This document shows, one piece after another, positions 1 to 7,699 of a DNA stretch of 36,464 bases (position 1 is the first letter of the stretch; every line of letters starts with the position of its first letter). The stretch is from Verrucomicrobiota bacterium. Its GTDB lineage: Bacteria; Verrucomicrobiota; Verrucomicrobiia; Opitutales; UBA953. The DNA is taken from assembly GCA_030834165.1 (NCBI GenBank), contig JAURFU010000018.1, positions 1 through 36,464 on the forward strand, in the 5' to 3' direction. The notes beneath the pieces are model-generated. The model was given only the letters and a program-made list of their open reading frames with translations. It ran no database searches and was not told the DNA's origin. The position numbers were made by a program, and so were the translations under genes.

Positions 1-646
1 CAAAAGTGTCCCAGCCGTAGGCTTCGAACCGCTTGCGCTGGTCGTCGGCGACGGTCAGTTCGGTCGGCCCGTCGATGCAGATGTGGTTGTCGTCGAACAG
101 GACGATCAGGCGCGACAGGCCGAGATGGCCGGCGAGCGAGGCCGCTTCATGGCTGATGCCTTCCATCAGGCAGCCGTCTCCGGCGAACACGTAGGTGCGA
201 TGATCGACCACTGAGTCGCCGTAGCGCGCGTTGGCGAGCCGTTCGGCGAGCGCCATGCCGACGGCGGTCGCGATGCCCTGGCCGAGCGGGCCGGTGGTGG
301 CTTCGACGCCGACGGTCTCGCCGAATTCCGGGTGGCCCGGGGTCTTGGAGTGGAGCTTGCGGAAGTTCTTCACCTCCTGGAGCGGGAGGTCGAAGCCGGC
401 GAGGTGCAGCCAGCCGTAGATGAACATCGAGCCGTGGCCGGCGGAGAGCACGAAGCGGTCGCGGTTGAGCCAGGAGGGCGCGGCCGGGTCGTGGCGGAGG
501 AAGTGGCCGTACAGGACGGAGCCGATCTCGGCGGCGCCGAGGGGAAGGCCGAGGTGGCCGGAGTGACAGGCGGCCACGGCGTCCATGGCGAGGCCGCGGG
601 CCTCGGTGGCGGCGCGGGAAAGGTCGGCGGAATGATTGAGCGACAT
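1..646 (-). CDS. tkt: Transketolase, N-terminal part (runs off the window)
   Basis: Transketolase moves two-carbon ketol units between sugar phosphates in the non-oxidative pentose phosphate pathway, using thiamine diphosphate. The frame opens at ATG 644-646 with [20 protein letters not shown] and stays open to base 1, giving about 215 of the usual 650-690 residues. The family N-terminal ThDP-binding half is clear: a [20 protein letters not shown] segment, a [20 protein letters not shown] segment, and the ThDP/Mg motif AGDGCLMEG followed by LFDDNHI (the GDG...N pattern). The C-terminal pyrimidine-binding and transketolase_C domains lie outside. It is divergent from hisI with 76 bases between the two starts. 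Identity is secure; completeness cannot be judged. Confidence 0.95.
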   Translation of the reverse strand, partial: MSLNHSADLSRAATEARGLAMDAVAACHSGHLGLPLGAAEIGSVLYGHFLRHDPAAPSWLNRDRFVLSAGHGSMFIYGWLHLAGFDLPLQEVKNFRKLHSKTPGHPEFGETVGVEATTGPLGQGIATAVGMALAERLANARYGDSVVDHRTYVFAGDGCLMEGISHEAASLAGHLGLSRLIVLFDDNHICIDGPTELTVADDQRKRFEAYGWDTF

Positions 647-687
647 AAGGCTTATCCGTAAGGCATAATCGGCAAGGGTTTCCAGCC

Positions 688-715
688 TTGAATGAGGTGC
701 CAAACCCCTGCAAAA
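688..715 (+). promoter_or_regulatory. Candidate promoter of hisI (leaderless type)
   Basis: TTGAAT at 688-693 and GCAAAA at 710-715 are separated by 16 bases, and 7 bases follow before the hisI ATG. The -10 match is weak. The spacing is the same as at several other starts in this window, which is the main reason to list it. Confidence 0.25.
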
Positions 716-722
716 CGGACAC

Positions 723-1130
723 ATGTCCGACCAAGAACTCGAAGAAGGCCAGGTGCTCCGGCTGGATTTCAAGAAATTGCGTAAAATCGCCTCGGGTCAG
801 GCCGACGTCATCCCGGCCGTCGCCCAGGATGCCGTCACCGGCGAGGTCCTCATCCTCGGCTATGCCAACGAGCTGGCCCTGCAGACCGCCCTCCGCGAGA
901 AGAAAGCGACTTTCTGGAGCACTTCGCGCAACGAACTTTGGATCAAGGGCCTCACCTCGGGCGACTTCCTCGAGCTCCTCGAGGTGCGCGTCAACTGCGA
1001 GCAGAACTCGATCCTCTACAAGGTCCGCCCGGCGGGCCAGGGCGCCTGTCACACCAAGGAGAACGGCAAGGCGCGTTCGGGTTGTTATTACCGTCGCCTC
1101 AAGGCCGACGGCACGCTTGAGAAGGCCTGA
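723..1130 (+). CDS. hisI: Phosphoribosyl-AMP cyclohydrolase
   Basis: HisI opens the purine ring of phosphoribosyl-AMP, the third step of histidine synthesis, in the cytoplasm. The 135-residue protein covers the family from end to end. [20 protein letters not shown] (about 30-49) and [19 protein letters not shown] (64-82) are signature segments. The zinc-binding residues are present: Cys92, Cys109-His110 (ACH) and Cys121 (GCYYR). There is no fused HisE pyrophosphatase domain, so HisE must be encoded elsewhere. The ATG start has no Shine-Dalgarno motif, and a -35/-10-like pair ends 7 bases upstream. The gene stands alone between divergent transketolase and a convergent unknown gene (3-base gap), not in a his operon. 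Identity is confident. Confidence 0.95.
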   Translation: MSDQELEEGQVLRLDFKKLRKIASGQADVIPAVAQDAVTGEVLILGYANELALQTALREKKATFWSTSRNELWIKGLTSGDFLELLEVRVNCEQNSILYKVRPAGQGACHTKENGKARSGCYYRRLKADGTLEKA

Positions 1131-1133
1131 GTC

Positions 1134-1868
1134 TCAGCGCCGGCCCAAGGCCCGCAGGACGAGGTCCGTCTCGATGTCGAAGCGGACCACGAGAAGCTTG
1201 GTCTGACGCGTCAGGCGATCCGCGCCCGGACGGGCGGCGAAGCCGAGCGCGTCGAAGTCGCCCCGGCGTTCGGTGAGCTGCCTGAGCGCGGCCTCGGCTT
1301 CGTCGCCGGTCCGATAGGCGAACGCGACCGTCGCGACGAGGAAGGAGCCGTCGTCGCTTTCGCCGACGGCGATCGTGGCGCTTTCGGCCGACTGGCCGGC
1401 TTCGACGAGCGCGCGGCCCAGCCAGCGTCGGCGTCCGGCGGTCTCGAGCAGCGGGCCGACCTCGTCGGTATGCGCGACGAGATAGCCGTGGGGCAGGGCG
1501 GCGAGCTGCGCGCGAGCCAGGCCGGGCAGGGTTTTTCCGTCTGCGGGCGGTTGGCTCAAAGGCAGTCGGGCTTCCGCCGGACCCGCTGGCACGAAGCCGA
1601 CCTCGATGCGCTCCGGCTTAGTCGTCCGTAGTTCGGCGAGGCGGGCGCGCAGCTCTTCGCGGCTGGTCAGATCGGTCAGCTCCGCGAGCGCCCGGAGGAC
1701 GCCGTCCGCGCAACGTCGCCCGGCTGCTTCGCGGGCGTCGATCACCGCGACTTCGCGACTGCGCGGGTCGACGGAAAGCCGCAGGTCTCCCGGGCGCAGC
1801 CAGCGCCAGGCCAGCAGTCCGCCGACCGAAATCAGGACGAGCAGCAGCAAGGCGGCGGGGCGGGGCAT
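1134..1868 (-). CDS. Unknown protein with an N-terminal membrane anchor
   Basis: I do not recognise this 244-residue protein. It starts MPRPAALLLLVLISVGGLLA, a single hydrophobic segment (about 5-22) preceded by Arg3 and followed by RWLRPGD, so it is probably a signal anchor with the rest outside the cytoplasm; a cleaved signal peptide is less likely because no clear cleavage motif follows. The remainder is Ala/Leu/Arg/Glu-rich with mixed helix and strand character. It includes a HGYLVAHTDEVGPLLETAGR segment and a C-terminal strand-like stretch (TKLLVVRFDIETDLVLRAL). It has one Cys and no catalytic motif I can name. Codon use matches its neighbours. It lies just beyond the terminator of the upstream RNA-binding gene and has its own candidate promoter. 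Confidence 0.7.
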   Translation of the reverse strand: MPRPAALLLLVLISVGGLLAWRWLRPGDLRLSVDPRSREVAVIDAREAAGRRCADGVLRALAELTDLTSREELRARLAELRTTKPERIEVGFVPAGPAEARLPLSQPPADGKTLPGLARAQLAALPHGYLVAHTDEVGPLLETAGRRRWLGRALVEAGQSAESATIAVGESDDGSFLVATVAFAYRTGDEAEAALRQLTERRGDFDALGFAARPGADRLTRQTKLLVVRFDIETDLVLRALGRR

Positions 1869-1875
1869 CGAACAT

Positions 1876-1905
1876 GATTAAGCCGTCGGCCGCCTTCGGG
1901 GACAA
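1876..1905 (-). promoter_or_regulatory. Candidate leaderless promoter of the 1134-1868 gene
   Basis: On the minus strand TTGTCC (1900-1905) and TTAATC (1876-1881) are 18 bases apart, and only 7 bases separate the -10 from the ATG at 1868. Transcription would then start at or next to the A of the start codon. The region also lacks a Shine-Dalgarno motif. Inference from sequence only. Confidence 0.4.
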
Positions 1906-1932
1906 GCGGATTGCCCGCTCGCATCCGGACAC

Positions 1933-1958
1933 AAAAAAGGGCGCCGGAAGGCGCCCTT
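1933..1958 (-). terminator. Intrinsic terminator of the RNA-binding protein gene
   Basis: A perfect GC-rich stem, GGGCGCC at 1939-1945 pairing with GGCGCCC at 1950-1956 across a four-base loop, is followed on the minus strand by a run of six T (1938-1933). It begins 23 bases past the stop codon at 1981 and should separate this gene from the next one on the same strand. Confidence 0.85.
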
Positions 1959-1980
1959 GGTGGGAGGTGTAATCCGAGGA

Positions 1981-2424
1981 TTAGTAGCCGCCGCGATCGC
2001 CGCCGCCGAAGCCGCCGCGACCACCGCCGAAGCCACCACGACGTTCGCCGCCGCCGAAGCCGCCGCGAGAACCGCCGCCGAAGCCACCACGGTCGCCGCC
2101 GCCGAAGCCGCCGCGACGTTCGCCGCCGCCGAAGCCGCCGGAGCGCGGACGGTCACCGCCGAAGGACGGGCGCTCTTCACGAGGACGAGCGACGTTGACC
2201 TTGAGGGGGCGACCCATGAAGTCGATGTTTTCGGTCTTAGCGATCGCATCCTGAGCCTGCTGGGCGTTGCCCATGGTCACGAAGGCGAAGCCACGAGGAC
2301 GACCCGTGAACTTGTCCATCATGACTTCCACGGAGACCACTTCGCCAGCCTGGGAGAAGTGAGCGCGGATGTCGGATTCGGTAGCGGCCCAGGGCAGATT
2401 GCCCACGAACAGTTTGTTTTCCAT
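1981..2424 (-). CDS. RRM RNA-binding protein with RGG-rich tail
   Basis: A 147-residue protein with one RNA recognition motif and a disordered tail. RNP2 is LFVGNL (5-10) and RNP1 is RGFAFVTM (44-51). Residues 1-80 form the RRM. From about 94 to the end it is almost only Gly, Arg and Phe in repeated FGGG(E/D)RRGG units, ending DRGGY. Small RRM proteins with glycine-rich tails occur in cyanobacteria and some other bacteria, where several are cold-induced and bind single-stranded RNA; that role is inferred here. The start is ATG 2422-2424, since the upstream extension of the frame looks non-coding and would place the start inside the leader. No Shine-Dalgarno motif precedes it. It has its own promoter, a leader of about 140 bases with a hairpin, and a strong terminator, so it is monocistronic. 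Confidence 0.93.
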   Translation of the reverse strand: MENKLFVGNLPWAATESDIRAHFSQAGEVVSVEVMMDKFTGRPRGFAFVTMGNAQQAQDAIAKTENIDFMGRPLKVNVARPREERPSFGGDRPRSGGFGGGERRGGFGGGDRGGFGGGSRGGFGGGERRGGFGGGRGGFGGGDRGGY

Positions 2425-2529
2425 ATCTTTTGTTTTGCTTGGTTTACTTACGCCGCATTGCCCGTTTCCGACCTTCGGATTTCGATTTGCCGTCTTAACG
2501 ACCGTCAACTCACCGGATTACTGCGGGGC

Positions 2530-2561
2530 TTGTCTCTTACTTTGGTTATTTTCCGAGACAA
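2530..2561 (-). promoter_or_regulatory. Hairpin in the long 5' leader of the RNA-binding protein gene
   Basis: In the transcribed leader, TTGTCTC (complement of 2555-2561) pairs perfectly with GAGACAA (complement of 2530-2536), closing an A-rich loop of 18 bases. The predicted leader runs from about 2565 to 2425. Such long leaders are known for cold-shock and autoregulated RNA-binding protein mRNAs. A regulatory role is inference. Confidence 0.35.
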
Positions 2562-2571
2562 ACCTGACTGC

Positions 2572-2601
2572 TTATAAGGGGGTTAAGCAGGGCTACGGCA
2601 A
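2572..2601 (-). promoter_or_regulatory. Promoter of the RNA-binding protein gene
   Basis: On the minus strand TTGCCG (2596-2601) and TTATAA (2572-2577) are 18 bases apart, a good sigma-70-type pair. Transcription would start near 2565. The surrounding sequence is much more AT-rich than the genes on either side. The divergent pterin dehydratase gene begins at 2673. Confidence 0.55.
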
Positions 2602-2672
2602 GTTTATTCACAATAGGGGCCTTCGCTCAGCCCTGCGTTGACTCCGGAAAGCGGGCGAAACAGGGTGTTTTC

Positions 2673-2963
2673 ATGAGCGCCGCCTTGTCTATCGAGCAGA
2701 TCCAAGCGGCTCTGGTTGGTTTGCCGGGTTGGCAGCTTGAAGGGTCTAAGTTGTTGAAGGCCTATAAGTTTAAGGACTTCAAAGCCGCCTTGGCCTTCAT
2801 CAACCAGGCCGGAGTCATCGCCGAACAGCAGGGGCACCATCCCGAAATCCATAACGTCTGGAATCAGGTGACCCTCCGGCTCTGCACCCACGACGCGGGG
2901 GACCAGGTCACTGAGAAGGATTTGACCCTCGCCCGCGCCCTCCAATCCCTGAACACCCTGTGA
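2673..2963 (+). CDS. phhB: 4a-hydroxytetrahydrobiopterin dehydratase (pterin carbinolamine dehydratase)
   Basis: This 96-residue protein matches the PCD family over its whole length. The enzyme dehydrates 4a-hydroxytetrahydropterin, normally to recycle the cofactor of phenylalanine hydroxylase; related proteins occur in bacteria without that hydroxylase and may serve molybdopterin or other pterin metabolism. The active-site segment AEQQGHHPEIHNVWNQVTLR (about 50-69) holds the conserved histidines, and LPGWQLEG and FKDFKAALAFINQAG are also typical. It overlaps the next gene by four bases (GTGA), so the two are probably co-transcribed, although no functional link is known. No phenylalanine hydroxylase is visible in the window. 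Confidence 0.93.
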   Translation: MSAALSIEQIQAALVGLPGWQLEGSKLLKAYKFKDFKAALAFINQAGVIAEQQGHHPEIHNVWNQVTLRLCTHDAGDQVTEKDLTLARALQSLNTL

Positions 2964-3835
2964 TCGACGACCCCGCCGAGGCTTTGGACATCCTCTTGGA
3001 GGAGCTCAAGCGGCAGAAGGCCGCGGGGGTCCGTCGCGTCAGCATCACGGCCGACTCGTTGGCCGCCTTGAAGGCCCTCGCCGGTACCCCGACGCCCCCG
3101 GCTCCAGCGCCCGCCAAGCCCGCGCCGGTGCCGGCTCCGGTCCGTCCTGCTGTCGCTCCGTCGGCCGCGCCGGCCACGCCGATTCCGGATGCGCCGATCT
3201 TCACCCTCGCCGCCGGCACCAAGGCCGAGCGCATGCGGGCGCTTCGTCAGCTCGTCGACGGCTGCGCCGAGACCAGGAAGCATCTCGTCGTCCCGCAGCG
3301 TCCGTTGCTGGGCCACGGTTCCCTCGACGCCAAGGTCGTCTTCGTCGGCGAAGCGCCCACCCTCGGCGAGATGGAGGCGGGCCAGGCCTTCGCGGGCGAG
3401 TCCGGCGAGCTGCTGCAGAAGATCCTCGGCGCCGCGGCCATCGATCCGGCCGACTGTTATTTCGCGCCCGTCATGGTCTGGCGCCCCGAGCCCCCGACCC
3501 GGTATGGCAAGCGTCCGCCGACCGCGCGCGAGCTCGCCTTCAACCTCCCGTATCTCCGCGCGCAGATCGACGTGATCGCCCCGCGCGTCGTCGTCGCGCT
3601 CGGCGCCCAGGCCTTCGAAGCCCTGCACGGCCGCACGCCGACCATCACGCAGGCGCGCGGCCGGTGGTTCGACCTCGGCGGCGTGCCGTTGCTGGCGACG
3701 TTCCATCCGAACTATCTCCTGCACTCGCCCAGCGCTTCCGCCAAGCGGACCGTCTGGGAGGACTTCCTGCTCCTGATGGAGAAGCTCGGCCTGCCGATCA
3801 GCGGGAAGCAGCGGGGCTTCTTCGCGGCGAAGTAA
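2960..3835 (+). CDS. Uracil-DNA glycosylase, family-4-like, without iron-sulfur ligands
   Basis: A 291-residue protein whose last 200 residues match family 4 uracil-DNA glycosylases, which remove uracil from DNA to start base excision repair. Motif A is VFVGEAPTLGEMEAGQAFAG (127-146), the central segment is APRVVVALGAQAFEAL, and the C-terminal motif is FHPNYLLHSPSA around His249. Residues 1-40 form a small helical region and 41-80 a Pro/Ala linker. Family 4 enzymes bind a 4Fe-4S cluster with four Cys. Here only the first remains (Cys102 in DGCAE): the partner in CxxC is Thr105, the NVVKC position is Trp174 and the fourth is Asn195. The start is GTG 2960, overlapping the previous stop by four bases. 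It ends 3 bases from convergent argA. Activity on uracil is likely but untested. Confidence 0.85.
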   Translation: MIDDPAEALDILLEELKRQKAAGVRRVSITADSLAALKALAGTPTPPAPAPAKPAPVPAPVRPAVAPSAAPATPIPDAPIFTLAAGTKAERMRALRQLVDGCAETRKHLVVPQRPLLGHGSLDAKVVFVGEAPTLGEMEAGQAFAGESGELLQKILGAAAIDPADCYFAPVMVWRPEPPTRYGKRPPTARELAFNLPYLRAQIDVIAPRVVVALGAQAFEALHGRTPTITQARGRWFDLGGVPLLATFHPNYLLHSPSASAKRTVWEDFLLLMEKLGLPISGKQRGFFAAK

Positions 3836-3838
3836 GGC

Positions 3839-5164
3839 TCAGCGCACCGAGTCGCTGAGGCGGCTCAGCGTGAAGGACAGCACCTGGGAGTTGCGGCCGC
3901 TCGCCTTGAGCGAGTTGCGGCGTTCGGCCGGCAGGTCGGTCGCCGCGCCCGGCACGAAGCCGCAGGCCGACTGGAAGAAGCCCTGCGTCTGGGTGGTCAG
4001 CGCGACGAGCTTCTTGGCGCCGAGCTTCTTGGCCTGACGCTTGGCGAATTCGACCAGCTTGCTGCCGACGCCGCGGCCGTGGTAGAACGGCTGCACGTAG
4101 ACGGCCCCGAGCTCCATCACCTTGCCGCCCGGGTAGGGGCGGAGGGCGGCGCAGCCGATGATGCTGTCGTCGATCTCGTAGACGTAGAATTCGGCGAACG
4201 ACTGCTCGATCTGCTGGCGCGTGCGCGCCACGAGCGCGTCGGTCTTCGCGCCGTGCTTGGCGAGGTTGTAGAGGGCCTGCGCGTCCTTCTTCTTCGCCTG
4301 GCGGATGCGGTCGTAGTCGTTGGCGTGCACCATCGTGCCGAGGCCGACCTTGTCGAAGATCTCGGTGAGGAGGCAGCCGAAGACGCGGCCGTCGAGGATG
4401 TGGGCGCGCGGGACGTCCTCGTCGAGGGCCTTGGCGGCCTGCACGGCCTTGCTGCGGATGCGCGGGTCGAGCTTCGCGTGCTTGTCGGCGAGCAGTCGCT
4501 TGAGGTCGTCCTCCGGGAGGTTGAGCTGCACGACGCCGTTCACCTGGAGGCCGCTGAAGGGCGTCAGGTAGATGAGCTTCGAGGCGCCGAGGGCGACCGC
4601 GAGCTCCATGGCGAGGTGGTCGCTGTTGACGCGCAGGGACTGTCCTTCGCGGTCGCACACGATCGGGGTGACGAGCGGGAGGATGTCCTGCGAGAGCATG
4701 GACTTCAGGATCGCGGCGTCGACCTTCTCGACCTTGCCGGTGTAGAGATGGTCCACGCCCTTGAGGCGGCCGATCTTGGTCGAGCGGACGGCGTTGGTGA
4801 TGGCGCAGCGCAGGCCGGCCTGGGAGAGGTTCTCGAGGACGGACTGCGAGACGAGCGCCGAGGCCTCGCGCGCGAGCGACATGGTCGAGACGTCGGTCGG
4901 TCCTTCGCCTTGGATGTCGGAGAGCGCGATGTTGTGCTCGCCGGCGAGGCCGACGAGCTGCTGGCCGATGCCGTGCACGAGCACGACCTTGATGGAGAGG
5001 CTGCGGAGGACCGCGATGTCGGTGACGATGTTCGCGAAGTTCTCGTGGGACACGATCGAGCCGTCGACCGCGATGACGAAGACGTGGTCGCGGAACATCG
5101 GGACGTACCGGAGGATCCCCCGGAGGTCGGTCGGCTTCATGGCGCGCTCACGCTGGCTGGACAT
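3839..5164 (-). CDS. argA: Amino-acid N-acetyltransferase (N-acetylglutamate synthase), ArgA type
   Basis: ArgA transfers acetyl from acetyl-CoA to glutamate, the first step of arginine synthesis. The 441 residues show the expected fusion. An amino-acid-kinase-like domain (about 15-290) carries VVLVHGIGQQL, GRLKGVDHLYTGKVEKVD and VNSDHLAMELAVALGASKLI; it normally binds arginine for feedback control. A GNAT domain follows (about 300-441), with the acetyl-CoA loop YHGRGVGSKLVEFAKRQAKK. ATG 5164 is chosen over TTG 5170 because an AAGGA motif lies 6 bases upstream of the ATG, one of the few clear ribosome binding sites in the window. The gene is convergent with the UDG gene and divergent from the recombinase gene (48-base gap). 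Confidence 0.95.
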   Translation of the reverse strand: MSSQRERAMKPTDLRGILRYVPMFRDHVFVIAVDGSIVSHENFANIVTDIAVLRSLSIKVVLVHGIGQQLVGLAGEHNIALSDIQGEGPTDVSTMSLAREASALVSQSVLENLSQAGLRCAITNAVRSTKIGRLKGVDHLYTGKVEKVDAAILKSMLSQDILPLVTPIVCDREGQSLRVNSDHLAMELAVALGASKLIYLTPFSGLQVNGVVQLNLPEDDLKRLLADKHAKLDPRIRSKAVQAAKALDEDVPRAHILDGRVFGCLLTEIFDKVGLGTMVHANDYDRIRQAKKKDAQALYNLAKHGAKTDALVARTRQQIEQSFAEFYVYEIDDSIIGCAALRPYPGGKVMELGAVYVQPFYHGRGVGSKLVEFAKRQAKKLGAKKLVALTTQTQGFFQSACGFVPGAATDLPAERRNSLKASGRNSQVLSFTLSRLSDSVR

Positions 5165-5170
5165 GCTCAA

Positions 5171-5175
5171 TCCTT
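5171..5175 (-). promoter_or_regulatory. Ribosome binding site of argA
   Basis: AAGGA on the minus strand, six bases before ATG 5164. It decides the argA start against the in-frame TTG at 5170, and it stands out because most genes here lack such a motif. Confidence 0.6.
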
Positions 5176-5212
5176 ATGGACTCCCCGACGGGCGGAGCAA
5201 TACTGATGACGC

Positions 5213-6160
5213 ATGCCGAAGCCGCCCCGAGTCCGCCGCGAGACGGTGCCGCCCGACCTCCGGGAGCCGGTGGACGCCTTCCTGGCGCACCTCTCGCTCG
5301 AACGTGGCGCGGCGAAGCTGACGACCGAGGCCTACGAGTCGGACCTCGTCCGCTTCGCGGCCCACTGCGGCCGGGCCGGCCGGACGAACTGGACGGAGGT
5401 ATCGCTGGCCGACGTCGATTCCTGGACGCGCGCCCTCGACCGCAAGGGCCATGCGGCAGCCTCGCTGGCCCGCCGGCTCTCGGCGGTCCGTTCTTTCTCC
5501 GCCCATCTCGTCCGCAGCGGGCTCCGACGCGATGACTTCACCGAACTTGCCCGCGGTCCCAAGCTCCGCCGCAAGCTTCCCGGCATGATCAGCGCCGAGG
5601 AGGCCGCGAAGGTGGTCTCGGCGCCCGATACCGGCACGCCCCAGGGACTCCGCGACCGCGCGATGCTCGAGCTCATGTACGGCTCCGGCCTGCGCATCTC
5701 CGAGCTCTGCGGCCTGGAGATCCAGGCCGTCGACGCCGAGTCCGCCCTCGTGAGGGTCACCGGCAAAGGCTCGAAGGACCGCATCGTACCCGTCGGCGAG
5801 ACCGCGCTCCTCGCGTTGCAGGCCTACCTCAAGGCCGGCCGGCCCAAGCTCGTGCGCCCCAAGACCGGCAGCGCGCTCTTCCTCAGCGCCCGCGGCGTGG
5901 CCATCTCCCGCAAGACCTTCTGGCTCGGCGTGAAACAGGCCGCCCGCCGCGCCGGGGCCTCGGTGCCCGTCAAGCCGCACCTGCTGCGCCACGCCTTCGC
6001 GACGCACCTGCTGGAAGGCGGCGCCGACCTGCGTTCGATCCAGGAGATGCTCGGCCACGCCGACATCGCCACGACGCAGATCTACACGTCGGTCGACCGG
6101 ACGGCGTTGTCCGCCGCGCACCGACGCCACCACCCGCGCGGACGCGGGAAGGGGCGTTAG
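5213..6160 (+). CDS. xerD: Tyrosine recombinase of the XerC/XerD family
   Basis: A 315-residue site-specific recombinase, the usual size for the Xer proteins that resolve chromosome dimers at dif. The N-terminal SAM-like core-binding domain (about 15-105) is followed by the catalytic domain. All catalytic residues are present: Arg161 (GSGLRISEL), Lys185 (TGKGSKDR), His256 and Arg259 (PHLLRHAFATHLL), His282 (MLGHADI) and the nucleophile Tyr291 (TQIYTSVD). No phage, integron or attachment site lies nearby, so a housekeeping Xer role is the best reading. Whether it is XerC or XerD cannot be settled here; the symbol is tentative. The start is ATG 5213. The last four bases overlap the stop of convergent nuoN. 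Confidence 0.9.
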   Translation: MPKPPRVRRETVPPDLREPVDAFLAHLSLERGAAKLTTEAYESDLVRFAAHCGRAGRTNWTEVSLADVDSWTRALDRKGHAAASLARRLSAVRSFSAHLVRSGLRRDDFTELARGPKLRRKLPGMISAEEAAKVVSAPDTGTPQGLRDRAMLELMYGSGLRISELCGLEIQAVDAESALVRVTGKGSKDRIVPVGETALLALQAYLKAGRPKLVRPKTGSALFLSARGVAISRKTFWLGVKQAARRAGASVPVKPHLLRHAFATHLLEGGADLRSIQEMLGHADIATTQIYTSVDRTALSAAHRRHHPRGRGKGR

Positions 6161-7686
6161 CGGCCGGCGAGCACGAACAGGCCGCCGAGCAACGAAGCCG
6201 CGGCGAGCACGAACACGAGCGCGCGCGTGGACAGGGGCAGGTCGAGCGGGGCCAGTTCCTCGTCGTCCTCCGTGGGGCGGACGACCGCCTCGCGCAGGAT
6301 CGAGAAGTAGTAATGGATGCTGATCGCGACGCCGACGAGGGCGGCGCCGAGGACCCACCAGAGCTTGGCGGCCACGAGCAGGGCGAGGACGAGGAGCTTG
6401 GCGATGAAGCCCACGGAGGGCGGGATGCCGGCGAGCGAACCGATGCCGAAGCCGAGCGCGCCTCCGAGCAACGGCGAGCGACGCAGCAGGCCGCGGAGGG
6501 CGAGCTGCGGACGGCGGTGGTCTTCGAGGGCCGGGAGGGCGACGAGCGCCTGCGCGGTGAGGAAGGTGCCGACGACGTAGGCGAGGAGGTAGAGCACGAC
6601 GACGTTCTCGGCGTCGTAGCCGAACGCGGTGACGCCCGGGAGGACGAGCGCGGCGGTGACGGCGGCGAGGATGAAGCCGGCGTGCGAGACGCCGGAGAGC
6701 GCGAGCGTGCGCTTCACGTCGGTCGTGGCCAGCGCGCCGAGGTTGCCGACGAGCAGGGTGAGCACGGCGCCGACGGCGAGCAGCGGGGCGACCTTGACGG
6801 CGAGCGGGGCGAACGGACCCGTCGCGAGGACGAGGAGCGTGAACGCGCCGGCGGCCTTGGAGGCCGTGCCGAGGAAGGCGGTGGTCGGGGTCGGGGCGCC
6901 CTGGTAGACGTCGGGGATCCACGCGTGGAAGGGGAACGCGCCGAGCTTGAAGGCCACGCCGCCGAGGATGAGGGCGACGCCCGCGAGGGTGAGCGGGGAG
7001 ACCGCGCCGCCGGCGGCCTGGGCGGCCAGCACCGTGCCGATCTGGGTGAAGTTGAGCGAGTCCGTGACGCCGGCGACGGAGCCGAGGGCGCCGTAGACGA
7101 GCACGATGCCCATCAGCAGCAACGCGGAACTGAGGCCGCCCGCCACGAGATACTTCACGCCCGCTTCGAGCGAGGCTTCGCTGCGGCGCAGGTAGCCCAC
7201 GAGCACGTAGAGGCCGACGGCGGCCGTCTCGAGCGCGAGGAAGAACGTCACGAAGTGGTTGGCCTGCGCGAGGAGCATGAACGCGGCGGTCACGACCAGC
7301 AGCACGTGGTGGTAGTCGGCGACGGCGGCGTCGCGATCGCGCAGGAAGCGCGCGGCGAGGAAGCTCGTCAGCAGGGCCGAGAGCAGGAAGACGGCGCGCA
7401 CGCCGTCGGTCGGCAGGTTCTGGCGGAGCAGGCCGGCGAACGACTCGACGTCGGCGGGCTGGGTCCACGGACCGGCGACGACCGACATCAGCAGCACGAG
7501 CGCGAGTCCCGTGCGGGCGGTGACGGGGATCAGCGCGCGGAGCGACTTCGGGAGCAGCATCGCCTGCAGGAGGCAGAGCAGGGAGAGGCCGGCGACGGCG
7601 ATCTCGGGCAGGATGGAGAGCCAGTCGGCCGAGCGGGGGGCCAAGGCCTTGAAGGCCGGATCGACGGCGGCGAGGAAGGAAATCAT
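6157..7686 (-). CDS. nuoN: NADH-quinone oxidoreductase subunit N
   Basis: NuoN is one of the three antiporter-like proton-pumping subunits in the membrane arm of complex I. The 509-residue protein is almost wholly hydrophobic, with about 14 predicted membrane helices. The family core PFHAWIPDVYQGAPTPTTAF, followed by GTASKAAGAFTLL, is canonical and includes the lysine at the centre of the proton path. It is the last gene of the nuoJKLMN run, 13 bases after nuoM. Its stop overlaps that of the convergent xer gene by four bases, so transcription may be terminated by collision or by Rho, as no hairpin with a T run is visible. Confidence 0.96.
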   Translation of the reverse strand: MISFLAAVDPAFKALAPRSADWLSILPEIAVAGLSLLCLLQAMLLPKSLRALIPVTARTGLALVLLMSVVAGPWTQPADVESFAGLLRQNLPTDGVRAVFLLSALLTSFLAARFLRDRDAAVADYHHVLLVVTAAFMLLAQANHFVTFFLALETAAVGLYVLVGYLRRSEASLEAGVKYLVAGGLSSALLLMGIVLVYGALGSVAGVTDSLNFTQIGTVLAAQAAGGAVSPLTLAGVALILGGVAFKLGAFPFHAWIPDVYQGAPTPTTAFLGTASKAAGAFTLLVLATGPFAPLAVKVAPLLAVGAVLTLLVGNLGALATTDVKRTLALSGVSHAGFILAAVTAALVLPGVTAFGYDAENVVVLYLLAYVVGTFLTAQALVALPALEDHRRPQLALRGLLRRSPLLGGALGFGIGSLAGIPPSVGFIAKLLVLALLVAAKLWWVLGAALVGVAISIHYYFSILREAVVRPTEDDEELAPLDLPLSTRALVFVLAAASLLGGLFVLAGR

Positions 7687-7699
7687 CGGACGGGGAAGA

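Noticed and set aside
1981-2150. DNA tandem repeat of CCGCCGAAG-like units
   Set aside because: It is the codon-level repeat of the RGG tail of the RRM protein, already explained by the coding sequence.
4079-5206. Open frame of 375 codons opposite argA
   Set aside because: Shadow frame; argA has both domains and a ribosome binding site.
5165-6160. Integrative element or integron around the tyrosine recombinase
   Set aside because: No attachment sites, cassette array, phage genes or change in composition; flanking genes are core metabolism.
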